Origin: JADHUC01 sp964617665
GTDB taxonomy: Bacteria; Planctomycetota; Planctomycetia; Pirellulales; Pirellulaceae
Length of the DNA: 15,304 nt
Direction of reading: 5' to 3'
Assembly (NCBI GenBank): GCA_964617665.1
Contig: CAZUAH010000321.1
Coordinates: 1 to 15,304 of the forward strand
A program made the translations under genes and the position numbers. Below are positions 8,018 through 14,672 of the stretch, piece by piece (the first letter of the stretch is position 1; each line of letters starts with the position of its first letter). The notes under the pieces were generated by a model. That model saw only the letters and a list, made by a program, of their open reading frames with translations, ran no database searches and was not told the DNA's origin.

Positions 8018-8764
8018 TTAGAGCTTCACCTTTACGACGTGGCAGAGTTCTATGATTCTCTTTCTGCGGAAAAGCAAAAACGGAACGTTCTTAATCTTGC
8101 GATCGGCGCCGCCCTTTTCTTCAACATAGCTTAGGACGTTCTTGATCTTGATCGTCCCCGCGCCGAACCCCACCAGCATCTCCAGCATGTCCGGGAAGTA
8201 GATCTGAGGGTATTCTTTGCCGTCTGAGAGGATCTCTTCTCCACCAGCCCACTCCAATCTGGAAATCAGGTTTGGTTTGAACCGATACCGTTCGGCAACC
8301 CTGGCCTGCAATTCAGTTATCAAGAGGCCCATCACCATACAAGAAGAGAGAATGATGCCTGGGACTGTCATGTCTGGCATCGGCAATCCTGTCAGCCAAA
8401 CGTAGAAGTCAACAAAGAATGGAATGTTCCACAACTTCGTTGCCACCAATACAACCATGGAAGCGGCAAAGGCAAATACCCCAATCAATAGGGTGATGAG
8501 GTTGCTCCAGTCGGCAAGGACACAGGTTCCCACGACTATTGCGGCGATGATCCAGATCCATGCCCCACAGTTCACGCTCACCATGCGGTTCATCAATGGC
8601 AGCAAAAAACCGGCTAGAATCAGGGGCCAAGTGTAGATGAACTTGGAATGCGCGCAGAGACGGATTTCGTCTTTCTCTTTCGGAATCTTCTTTCGCTTCT
8701 CTTCAGGAGGTTGTGGAGTAGCCGGAGCTTCAGGGGCCGGATCTTCGTGTTTGTCATCAGCCAT
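8018..8764 (-). CDS. Four-helix membrane protein of unknown function
   Basis: A 248-residue protein that I do not recognise. The N-terminus (1-33) is rich in Pro, Glu and Lys and is probably disordered and cytoplasmic. Four membrane segments follow at about 45-60, 68-85, 89-108 and 132-149. The C-terminal part (about 158-248) is soluble and looks beta-rich, with VGFGAGTIKIKNVLSYVEEKGG, which is compatible with a small PH-like fold, but I cannot name a family. The start ATG 8764 has AGGAG about 11 nt upstream. The base composition appears somewhat more A/T-rich than that of the neighbouring enzymes. It is convergent with the oxidoreductase gene (9 bp between stops) and lies 179 bp downstream of the sulfatase on the same strand, so co-transcription with the sulfatase is possible but not supported by close spacing. 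Confidence 0.82.
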   Translation of the reverse strand: MADDKHEDPAPEAPATPQPPEEKRKKIPKEKDEIRLCAHSKFIYTWPLILAGFLLPLMNRMVSVNCGAWIWIIAAIVVGTCVLADWSNLITLLIGVFAFAASMVVLVATKLWNIPFFVDFYVWLTGLPMPDMTVPGIILSSCMVMGLLITELQARVAERYRFKPNLISRLEWAGGEEILSDGKEYPQIYFPDMLEMLVGFGAGTIKIKNVLSYVEEKGGADRKIKNVPFLLFRRKRIIELCHVVKVKL

Positions 8765-8943
8765 TAGGGTCTGTCTCCTGGTAGAGGCGAAGGAATAGGA
8801 AACCTGTTTCCATGAACAGGGAAGATTCTACGAGGACGAAGTGGTGATTCATAGTGGAAAGCCGATCCGTTGGAGATGTCCGATAGCATTCCACTTGGAA
8901 CGGGTATCCTCAGAAATTGCCCCAGACGGATACGTTCATCCGT

Positions 8944-10395
8944 TCAACGGGAGCGAGTTTTTCGTTTCGGTTTCGGCTTCCATTCGGCAGCGGCATCGTA
9001 TTCTGGATTGGGCGTTGTTGGGATCGGCGCGTCTACCTGTTTGCGCCACGCTGCCATGGCGTCGTGGAGCTGTTTCACTTTTTCGGGCATGTCTTCTGCC
9101 AAGTTGCGTTGTTCGCCGATGTCGTCCTTCAGATTGAATAGTTCGAGTCCGCCGTCCTCGAAGTACTCGATCAGCTTCCAGTCGCCCATGCGAATCGCGC
9201 CTGCCGGAGCGGTCCGGAACGGCTTGTTCGGCTCGCGCCCGCCCGATCCTTGCAGGTAGCAGGGGAAGTGCCACAAGATCGCCTCGCGATCCAGTTTGCC
9301 GTTCGGATCTCTCAATAGCGGCACGAGGCTCAGACCGTCCAGCACGTGGCCCTTGGGCTTTTCGGCGCCGGCGATGTCCAGCAGTGTTGGGTAGAAGTCG
9401 ATTCCGATCACTGGTTCGTGACATGTACTGTCGGGCTGGGTGATTCTCGGCCACTTTACGATCATGGGTTCGCGGATGCCGCCTTCGTACAACATCCCTT
9501 TGGCGCCGCGCAGAGGATGATTGGACGTGGCTCCTATATGGCCTCCATTGTCCGAGAAGAACACGACAACGGTATTCTCGGTCAACTTCAAACGGTCAAG
9601 CGTTTTCAATACTGCGCCCACACTGTCGTCCACACTCTCGATCATCGCGGCGTAAGCGGCGTTGTTGTGGTGTTCTGTTGGTGTCTTGGCCTTGTATTTT
9701 TCGACCAAGTCTTTCTTTCCCTGAATCGGCGTGTGCACGGCGTAGTGAGTCAGGTAGAGAAAGAATGGATCGTCCTTGTTCTGCTCGATGAACTTGCACG
9801 CTTCCTCGCCAAGCCGATCCGTCAAGTACTCGCCGCGTTCATTCGTTACCAGATTTGGATACTTGTACGGACTGTGGTAACCGCCGCCGCTGGGACTGCC
9901 CCATTCGCGACCGGCGATATTGACATCGAAGCCTTGCGTGGTGGGATCCGCGCCCAAGTGCCACTTGCCCATGGTGGCAGTCGTGTAGCCGCTCGCTTTG
10001 AGTGCCTCGCCAATAGTGACGAATTCGTCGGCAAGAACCGTTTCGTTTGCAATTGGAACCAGTTTACGGAAGCGGGCGTTGCCGCGAGCCGAATCGCCGA
10101 CCGTGAAGATGCCGTGACGCGGTGTGTATTGCCCCGTCATCAGGCTGGCGCGGCTGGGTGCGCAGTTAGGTCCGTTGGCGTACGCGCTCATAAACACAGT
10201 GCCTTGGCTGGCGAGCCGGTCGACATTGGGCGATTCATAGAACTTGCTTCCCATGAAACCGACATCCGTCCAGCCCATGTCGTCGATGAAAAAGAACACA
10301 ATGTTCGGCCGCTCGACGCGTTCAGCGGCCACCTTGCCCGTGGGAACGACACACAAATACAACATAAAGAAGCCAAGCCAGAAGAACGATCGCAT
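8944..10395 (-). CDS. Secreted sulfatase (type I, formylglycine-dependent)
   Basis: A 483-residue protein with a signal peptide (MRSFFWLGFFMLYLCVVPTG) that hydrolyses a sulfate ester, probably on a polysaccharide, outside the cytoplasm. Metal ligands Asp38-Asp39 lie in FFFIDDMGWTD. The formylglycine signature NCAPSRASLMTG gives Cys78 as the residue converted by a maturation enzyme, with Arg82. Further active-site residues are Lys144/His146 (MGKWHLG), His221 (THYAVHTP), Asp282-Asn283 (FSDNGGHIG) and Lys299 (RGAKGMLYEGG). The C-terminal subdomain has the usual WKLIEYFEDGGLELFNLKDD and ends in a basic tail (KPKPKRKTRSR). All key residues are present, so it should be active. The start ATG 10395 has GGAG about 7 nt upstream. 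It is transcribed away from the alpha/beta hydrolase across a 394-bp gap. The sulfatase subfamily and sugar target are not readable by eye. Confidence 0.95.
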   Translation of the reverse strand: MRSFFWLGFFMLYLCVVPTGKVAAERVERPNIVFFFIDDMGWTDVGFMGSKFYESPNVDRLASQGTVFMSAYANGPNCAPSRASLMTGQYTPRHGIFTVGDSARGNARFRKLVPIANETVLADEFVTIGEALKASGYTTATMGKWHLGADPTTQGFDVNIAGREWGSPSGGGYHSPYKYPNLVTNERGEYLTDRLGEEACKFIEQNKDDPFFLYLTHYAVHTPIQGKKDLVEKYKAKTPTEHHNNAAYAAMIESVDDSVGAVLKTLDRLKLTENTVVVFFSDNGGHIGATSNHPLRGAKGMLYEGGIREPMIVKWPRITQPDSTCHEPVIGIDFYPTLLDIAGAEKPKGHVLDGLSLVPLLRDPNGKLDREAILWHFPCYLQGSGGREPNKPFRTAPAGAIRMGDWKLIEYFEDGGLELFNLKDDIGEQRNLAEDMPEKVKQLHDAMAAWRKQVDAPIPTTPNPEYDAAAEWKPKPKRKTRSR

Positions 10396-10440
10396 ACCTG
10401 ATCTCCATCAATGATCGCGATTGAAATGAACTGCCCGTTC

Positions 10441-10498
10441 AACCGCAAGCCGGAGGCGTGCGCGTCCCACCACACGCGCACGCCTCCGGCCTGCGGTT
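10441..10498. repeat. 25-bp near-perfect inverted repeat with 8-nt loop, probable interspersed palindromic element
   Basis: The arms are 10441-10465 and 10474-10498. Twenty-four of 25 positions pair; the one mismatch is at 10448 (A) against 10491 (C). The core of the left arm is GCCGGAGGCGTGCGCGT. The loop 10466-10473 is CCCACCAC. It lies 46 bp upstream of the sulfatase start, between divergent genes, and has no T-tract, so it is not placed as a terminator. A minor hairpin follows: GTGGTG 10506-10511 with CACCAC 10521-10526. Confidence 0.8.
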
Positions 10499-10570
10499 AA
10501 ACGACGTGGTGAACAGCATCCACCACACACTAATCGTTAACGCCAACGCACGCAACAAGCCGTATGGATG

Positions 10571-10598
10571 TTGATGCGGCGACCGTGGCGGTTATGCT
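10571..10598 (+). promoter_or_regulatory. Candidate sigma-70-like promoter for the hydrolase/PQQ pair
   Basis: TTGATG (10571-10576) and TATGCT (10593-10598) are separated by 16 nt, upstream of the hydrolase gene on the plus strand. Such matches are frequent by chance and planctomycete promoters are poorly defined. If real, the leader would be about 185 nt long and include the palindrome at 10688-10747. Confidence 0.22.
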
Positions 10599-10687
10599 AT
10601 TCTGTTAGTTCGCGTGCCAGGAGCTACCCGGCTCTTACCCTTTACCCAATTCATGTCGACAAGAAGGTGCCCACGTGTAGTCAATTG

Positions 10688-10747
10688 GTTGCCGCCCTGA
10701 ATTCGTTGGGAAAGAAGAGAGGATCCCAGCGAATTCAGGACGGCAAC
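10688..10747. repeat. 24-bp imperfect inverted repeat with 12-nt loop upstream of the hydrolase gene
   Basis: The arms are 10688-10711 and 10724-10747, pairing at 22 of 24 positions; on the plus-strand RNA one mismatch is a C-A pair and the other a G-U wobble. The core of the left arm is CCTGAATTCG. The loop 10712-10723 is purine-only (AAGAAGAGAGGA). It ends 42 bp before the hydrolase start, so it would sit in the leader of that transcript. It could be an interspersed palindrome like the other two in the window, or a regulatory hairpin. No T-tract follows. Confidence 0.7.
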
Positions 10748-10776
10748 GAACGAACAGGCTGACACGGAGCCGCATT

Positions 10777-10781
10777 AGGAG
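10777..10781 (+). promoter_or_regulatory. Ribosome binding site of the alpha/beta hydrolase gene
   Basis: AGGAG lies 8 nt before ATG 10790, directly ahead of the signal peptide. Confidence 0.65.
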
Positions 10782-10789
10782 CTTCAACA

Positions 10790-11665
10790 ATGAGCCATCG
10801 ACCGGCTGCAACTGTCTGGATGTTCTTGTGTCTTATTTTCGCCGCCATCAATTCTACATTTGCAGCCCAACTCACAGGCAAACGCCATGTCTATAAGACA
10901 GTGGGCGATCGGGAACTGGTGCTGTACGTGACCACGCCCGACCACTGGAAACCGACGGACCAGCGACCGGCGATCGTGTTCTACCACGGAGGCGGCTGGG
11001 TCGGCGGCAAGCCGGGCCAGTTCACCGAGCACAGCAAGTATCTTGCTTCGCGCGGGATGGTGGCAGTGCAAGTCGAATACCGCTTGCTGGATCGCAAGTC
11101 CGACGATCCGCCAACCGCCTGCATTCACGACGCCAAGTCAGCCATGCGGTGGGTGCGTGGCCGCGCGGACAAACTTGGAGTTGACCCCAACCGCATCGCG
11201 TCAGCCGGCGGGTCGGCCGGCGGCCATTTGGGCGCGTTCGTCGGCATGGTCGAGGGTACGGACGATCTTCAGGACGACTTGACCATCTGCGCCAAGTCGA
11301 ACGCCATGGTGCTGTTCAACCCTGTGTTCGACAACGGCCCCGATGGTTGGGGGCAGAACCGAGTGAAAGACCGCTACAAGGAATTCTCGCCGTTCCACAA
11401 CGTCAGCAAGGACGATCCCCCGGCGATCGTCTTTCTCGGTTCCGCCGACAAACTGATTCCCGTGAAGACCGCTCACGACTTCAAAGCGGCAATGGAGAAA
11501 GTTGGCGTTCAATGCGAGGTAATGATCTTCGAAGGCAAGCCGCACGGGTTTTTCAACTACGGCCGCGACGGCAACAAGTCCTACTACGAAACCGTCGTAG
11601 CAGCGGACGAGTTCCTCGCTTCCCTCGGCTGGCTGACCGGTCCGCCGACGTTGGAGAAACCGTAG
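10790..11665 (+). CDS. Secreted alpha/beta hydrolase of the esterase/lipase (HGGGW, BD-FAE-like) type
   Basis: A 291-residue exported esterase-like enzyme. The signal peptide spans about 1-26 (TVWMFLCLIFAAINSTFAA). The oxyanion-hole motif HGGGW is at 66-70, the nucleophile elbow GGSAGGHL gives Ser142, and the triad is completed by Asp220 (GSADKLIP) and His252 (GKPHGFFNYG). This arrangement is that of the hormone-sensitive-lipase-like and bacterial feruloyl/acetyl-xylan esterase-like families. In planctomycetes such genes often accompany sulfatases, which would fit removal of acyl groups from polysaccharides, but this is inference. It is followed after 34 bp by the PQQ-like beta-propeller gene, so the two are probably one operon. 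The gene is divergent from the sulfatase. All catalytic residues are present; the substrate is unknown. Confidence 0.92.
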   Translation: MSHRPAATVWMFLCLIFAAINSTFAAQLTGKRHVYKTVGDRELVLYVTTPDHWKPTDQRPAIVFYHGGGWVGGKPGQFTEHSKYLASRGMVAVQVEYRLLDRKSDDPPTACIHDAKSAMRWVRGRADKLGVDPNRIASAGGSAGGHLGAFVGMVEGTDDLQDDLTICAKSNAMVLFNPVFDNGPDGWGQNRVKDRYKEFSPFHNVSKDDPPAIVFLGSADKLIPVKTAHDFKAAMEKVGVQCEVMIFEGKPHGFFNYGRDGNKSYYETVVAADEFLASLGWLTGPPTLEKP

Positions 11666-11685
11666 AGTATCCTTCCATGTGATTT

Positions 11686-11689
11686 GGAG
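11686..11689 (+). promoter_or_regulatory. Ribosome binding site deciding the start of the PQQ-like gene
   Basis: GGAG lies 10 nt before ATG 11700. The frame is open up to a GTG at 11679, but that start would put Arg-rich residues ahead of the signal peptide and place this site inside the gene. Confidence 0.6.
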
Positions 11690-11699
11690 AAGACAATCA

Positions 11700-13298
11700 A
11701 TGTGCATCAAACGAACTCTCGCGTGCTTCGTCGGCTTGTTTCTCGCTGCGGCTCTGACGACTGGCGCTGTTGGTGGCGATTGGCCTCAGTGGGGCGGCGC
11801 CGCCTGTCGAAATATGGTGTCCAACGAAACGGGCCTGCCCGATACGTTCTCGCGTGGCGAAAGGAAATCGGGTGGTGGTATCGACCTGTCCACGGCGGAA
11901 AACGTCAAGTGGGTCGCGCGGACCGGATCCGCGACGTATGGAAATCCGACGGTTGCCAACGGCCGAGTGTTTCTCGGTACGGATGATTTCCTTCTTTCCA
12001 GTAGCGATCGCTTCAAACGCACGCGAGGCGGAATGGTTCAGTGCTTTGACGAATCTACCGGCGATCTCCTGTGGCGACTTGTCACTCCGCAACGCACCAA
12101 AATGCCGCCCGACATACATTTCAGCCACCAGCACCTTGGCGTCTGCTCGTCGCCTACGGTCGAGGACGATCGGGTCTATGTGGTCACCAGCGCAGCCGAC
12201 GTCCTCTGCCTGGACGTCAACGGTCAAGCCGATGGCAACGACGGGCCTTTCAAGGATGAAGCAACTTACATGGTCGGTAGCGGCAACTCGCCCATAGAAC
12301 TCACATCGGCGGACGCGGACATCATCTGGCGATATGACCCGATGGACGAGCTGAACGTCTTTCCGCATGACGCCGCCAGTTGCGCCGTGCTGATTGACGG
12401 GCAGGTGCTGTACGTGGGCACATCCAACGGCGTGGATGGACCGCATGCCAAAGTCCTTGCGCCCGAGGCCCCGGCCATCATCGCGCTGGACAAACGGACG
12501 GGCAAGCTTCTGGCCGTCGAGGACGAAGGACTCAGTTCCCGTCTCTACCACGCCCAATGGTCTTCGCCAACGTTGGGTGAAGTAAATGGCAAGACCCAGA
12601 TCTTCGTCGGTGGTGGTGACGGTGTCTGTTACGCTTTCGAGGCGTTAGACAAAGTGCCCGAGAAGCCGGTCAAGCTGAAGAAGGCTTGGTCGTACGACTG
12701 CAATCCCCACGATTTCAAATACCGCGACGGCAAACTGATTCCTTACTACGAGGGCGACAAACGAAAGAGGTACAGCACAAACAAGAATGACGGTACCTAT
12801 GTCGGCCCCAACCAAATCATCGCCACGCCGATCTTTCGCAACAATCGAATCTACGTGGCGGTTGGTCAGGACCCAGCGCACGGTCGAGGCAGGGGGATGT
12901 TCTACTGCATCGACGCAACGCAGACGGGTGACGTCACGGAGACCGCCAAGATCTGGACCTACGACGGAATCGAGCGGAGCATGGCCACGGCGGCGGTAAC
13001 GGACGACTTGGTGTACGTGGTCGACATTGCCGGCAAGCTGTACTGCATGGACGCCGAAACGGGCGACTGCTACTGGCGCTACGAAACGGGTTCCGAAACC
13101 TGGGGCGGCCCGCTGGTCGCGGACGGAAAGCTGTATTTCGGTAACAAGAAGCTGTTTTACGTGATGGCCGCAGGCAAAGAAGCGAAACTGATCAACGAGA
13201 TTCGGCTCGGTAACCCGATCTACACCACTCCGATTGCCGCGAACGGCGTGATGTACGTCGCCACGCAACATTACCTGTATGCAGTTGGGAGGAAATAG
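11700..13298 (+). CDS. Exported PQQ-like beta-propeller repeat protein
   Basis: A 532-residue protein with a signal peptide (MCIKRTLACFVGLFLAAALT), followed by GGDWPQWGGAACRNMVS, the usual opening of planctomycete PQQ-repeat proteins. Propeller blades are seen as recurring strand motifs: NPTVANGRVFLGTDD, DRVYVVTSAADVLCLDVNG, GKTQIFVGGGDGVCYAFEA, DDLVYVVDIAGKLYCMDA, and near the end ANGVMYVATQHYLYAVG. Folds of this type either bind PQQ in alcohol dehydrogenases or act as protein-binding scaffolds, as in BamB. I see no clear PQQ-binding cysteine pair or heme motif CxxCH, so an enzymatic role is doubtful. It lies 34 bp after the esterase gene and probably shares its transcript. It is convergent with the next gene (60 bp between stops); no strong terminator hairpin is visible between them. 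Confidence 0.9.
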   Translation: MCIKRTLACFVGLFLAAALTTGAVGGDWPQWGGAACRNMVSNETGLPDTFSRGERKSGGGIDLSTAENVKWVARTGSATYGNPTVANGRVFLGTDDFLLSSSDRFKRTRGGMVQCFDESTGDLLWRLVTPQRTKMPPDIHFSHQHLGVCSSPTVEDDRVYVVTSAADVLCLDVNGQADGNDGPFKDEATYMVGSGNSPIELTSADADIIWRYDPMDELNVFPHDAASCAVLIDGQVLYVGTSNGVDGPHAKVLAPEAPAIIALDKRTGKLLAVEDEGLSSRLYHAQWSSPTLGEVNGKTQIFVGGGDGVCYAFEALDKVPEKPVKLKKAWSYDCNPHDFKYRDGKLIPYYEGDKRKRYSTNKNDGTYVGPNQIIATPIFRNNRIYVAVGQDPAHGRGRGMFYCIDATQTGDVTETAKIWTYDGIERSMATAAVTDDLVYVVDIAGKLYCMDAETGDCYWRYETGSETWGGPLVADGKLYFGNKKLFYVMAAGKEAKLINEIRLGNPIYTTPIAANGVMYVATQHYLYAVGRK

Positions 13299-13358
13299 GC
13301 TTCAACAAGACTCCGATAAACGATGACGCTGCAAGACCTCGTTCTGTCCTAGGTTTGG

Positions 13359-14639
13359 TTAATCCGTTCCTCTATCGCTAGAGCAAGGAACGGACGATGA
13401 CTCCGGGGACTCTCGCGACTGAACGCGCACGAGCCGATAGCCGCGATGTCGAACGAGGGTCAATGAAGCCATCAGCATCGCCGCATACACGGGTACGGCG
13501 GCAAACACGTAGAAGTAGACGACGTTGCTTACGCTGAATCCCATCGCGTGGGGGACGCCCGCCGCCATACCGAATACGACCAATAGTGCAATCGCAATCT
13601 TGTGGCGGACGGCCCGGATTGCCAGACAACCAATAAGGGCCGACAGAGTGATCGACGCAACGCCTACCGTCATCGGAACTCCGTACCAGTAATCCCCGCT
13701 CGTTGGACGATGCCAATCGAGTGCCCTGAGAAATCCCAGCAGGCAAGCCGCGCAGAAGATTGCCAACATCCATTGCCAGATAGTGAACCGGGGCTGCCAC
13801 GGAAGAGCCAGCGAATCCGCCGCTCCGGGATGCACGACCGTTTGCGCCCTGCCCCCTGCAGCTTGGACCATAGTTCGGCGTCCGATCGCCTTTTCGTATG
13901 CGGTGGTTACGACCTTCTGCCACGAGAACTCAAAACCGTACTGTCGAAGAAAAGCCATGATTTCCGCATGATTCAATGACTCGGAATTCGCGCCATCTAG
14001 AACCACCATCCACTCGTCCAGATCACGTCCGGTTGCCTTCTCGATTTCAAGGTTCGAAACGCCATCTGTCAGATTGACAAGACGAAATCCAAACAAACGC
14101 AGTGTTCCGACGGTACCGGCTACGAAGCTGGTTGTCACGGCAATCCGTACGATCCAACTGGCATCCAGTCTTTCCGTTTCGACGAGCGAGAACAACCAGA
14201 CAAACATCAACGCACCGTAGAGGACAGCCGCCAACCGGATGTACCACGGCGTCGTTCGCGCAAAGCTGATTGCGAGGAGGACCACGACGGAAACGTACGC
14301 CAACGCGGACTCAGACTCACCTAAGAAGAAAAAATCGGGCGTCTCAGTGGTGGCAAAGCAGAGCACGAGCCCGAGTGCCAACGTTCCGAATAGGAACGCA
14401 GGCATCCGGAGAAACACGTGCGTTCGTCCGAACGCCAGCCATATCGCGAGCAGACTGCAAATGCAGGAAAGAAGCAGAAACGGAGTGACAAGAATGACCA
14501 GTAGTAGTATCTTCACGCCATTCCTCCGACCTGCCGCCGTGAAAGTCATTCTTGCCGAGCGGGGCAGAATCGCAACAATCCCGAACGTCGATTCTATCAG
14601 CTTCCAGAGACAAATCCACGACCGGGGCAGCATCGCCAC
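13359..14639 (-). CDS. Polytopic membrane protein with an inserted soluble module, function unknown
   Basis: Up to 426 residues. The start is uncertain: GTG 14639, ATG 14633, or ATG 14549 (31st codon), which directly precedes the first strong helix and may be the real one. About five hydrophobic segments come first (roughly 43-70, 78-96, 111-127, 133-152, 162-182). A soluble module follows at about 190-280, containing KATGRDLDEWMVVLDGANSE, LNHAEIMAFLRQYGF and WQKVVTTAYEKAIGRR. About four more helices come at 286-306, 318-342, 347-365 and 372-396. The module resembles a small domain with a TGK.W.EW..LD...H..I...L....W.Q.VT.GYE...G.R pattern, found elsewhere beside SRPBCC/AHSA1-type proteins; the match is from memory and only moderate. 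The segment PRFTIWQWMLAIFCAACLLG is like the hydrophobic openings common in planctomycete membrane proteins. It lies 33 bp after the partial sulfatase gene on the same strand and may be co-transcribed with it. Confidence 0.8.
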   Translation of the reverse strand: MAMLPRSWICLWKLIESTFGIVAILPRSARMTFTAAGRRNGVKILLLVILVTPFLLLSCICSLLAIWLAFGRTHVFLRMPAFLFGTLALGLVLCFATTETPDFFFLGESESALAYVSVVVLLAISFARTTPWYIRLAAVLYGALMFVWLFSLVETERLDASWIVRIAVTTSFVAGTVGTLRLFGFRLVNLTDGVSNLEIEKATGRDLDEWMVVLDGANSESLNHAEIMAFLRQYGFEFSWQKVVTTAYEKAIGRRTMVQAAGGRAQTVVHPGAADSLALPWQPRFTIWQWMLAIFCAACLLGFLRALDWHRPTSGDYWYGVPMTVGVASITLSALIGCLAIRAVRHKIAIALLVVFGMAAGVPHAMGFSVSNVVYFYVFAAVPVYAAMLMASLTLVRHRGYRLVRVQSRESPESSSVPCSSDRGTD

Positions 14640-14672
14640 CGGCTTCGAGCTTCAGCATTCAGTTCGCATTCA

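Noticed and set aside
8803..8820. Hairpin CCTGTT/AACAGG downstream of the sulfatase as a terminator
   Set aside because: The stem is only 6 bp, it is followed by a mixed TTTCCTATTCC on the minus strand, and it lies 124 bp after the stop codon; too weak to call.
9346..10401. 351-codon plus-strand ORF opposite the sulfatase
   Set aside because: It is antisense to a sulfatase with all catalytic motifs and has no domain of its own; long antisense frames are common in such GC-rich genes.
10188..10481. 97-codon minus-strand ORF reading from the 10441 palindrome into the sulfatase
   Set aside because: It starts inside a repeat arm and then follows the wrong frame of the sulfatase gene.
11697..12557. 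286-codon minus-strand ORF opposite the PQQ-like gene
   Set aside because: It is a shadow of the propeller gene with arginine/histidine-rich, non-protein-like composition.
13299..13358. Bidirectional terminator between the convergent PQQ-like and membrane-protein genes
   Set aside because: No clear stem-loop with a T-tract was found in the 60-bp gap.
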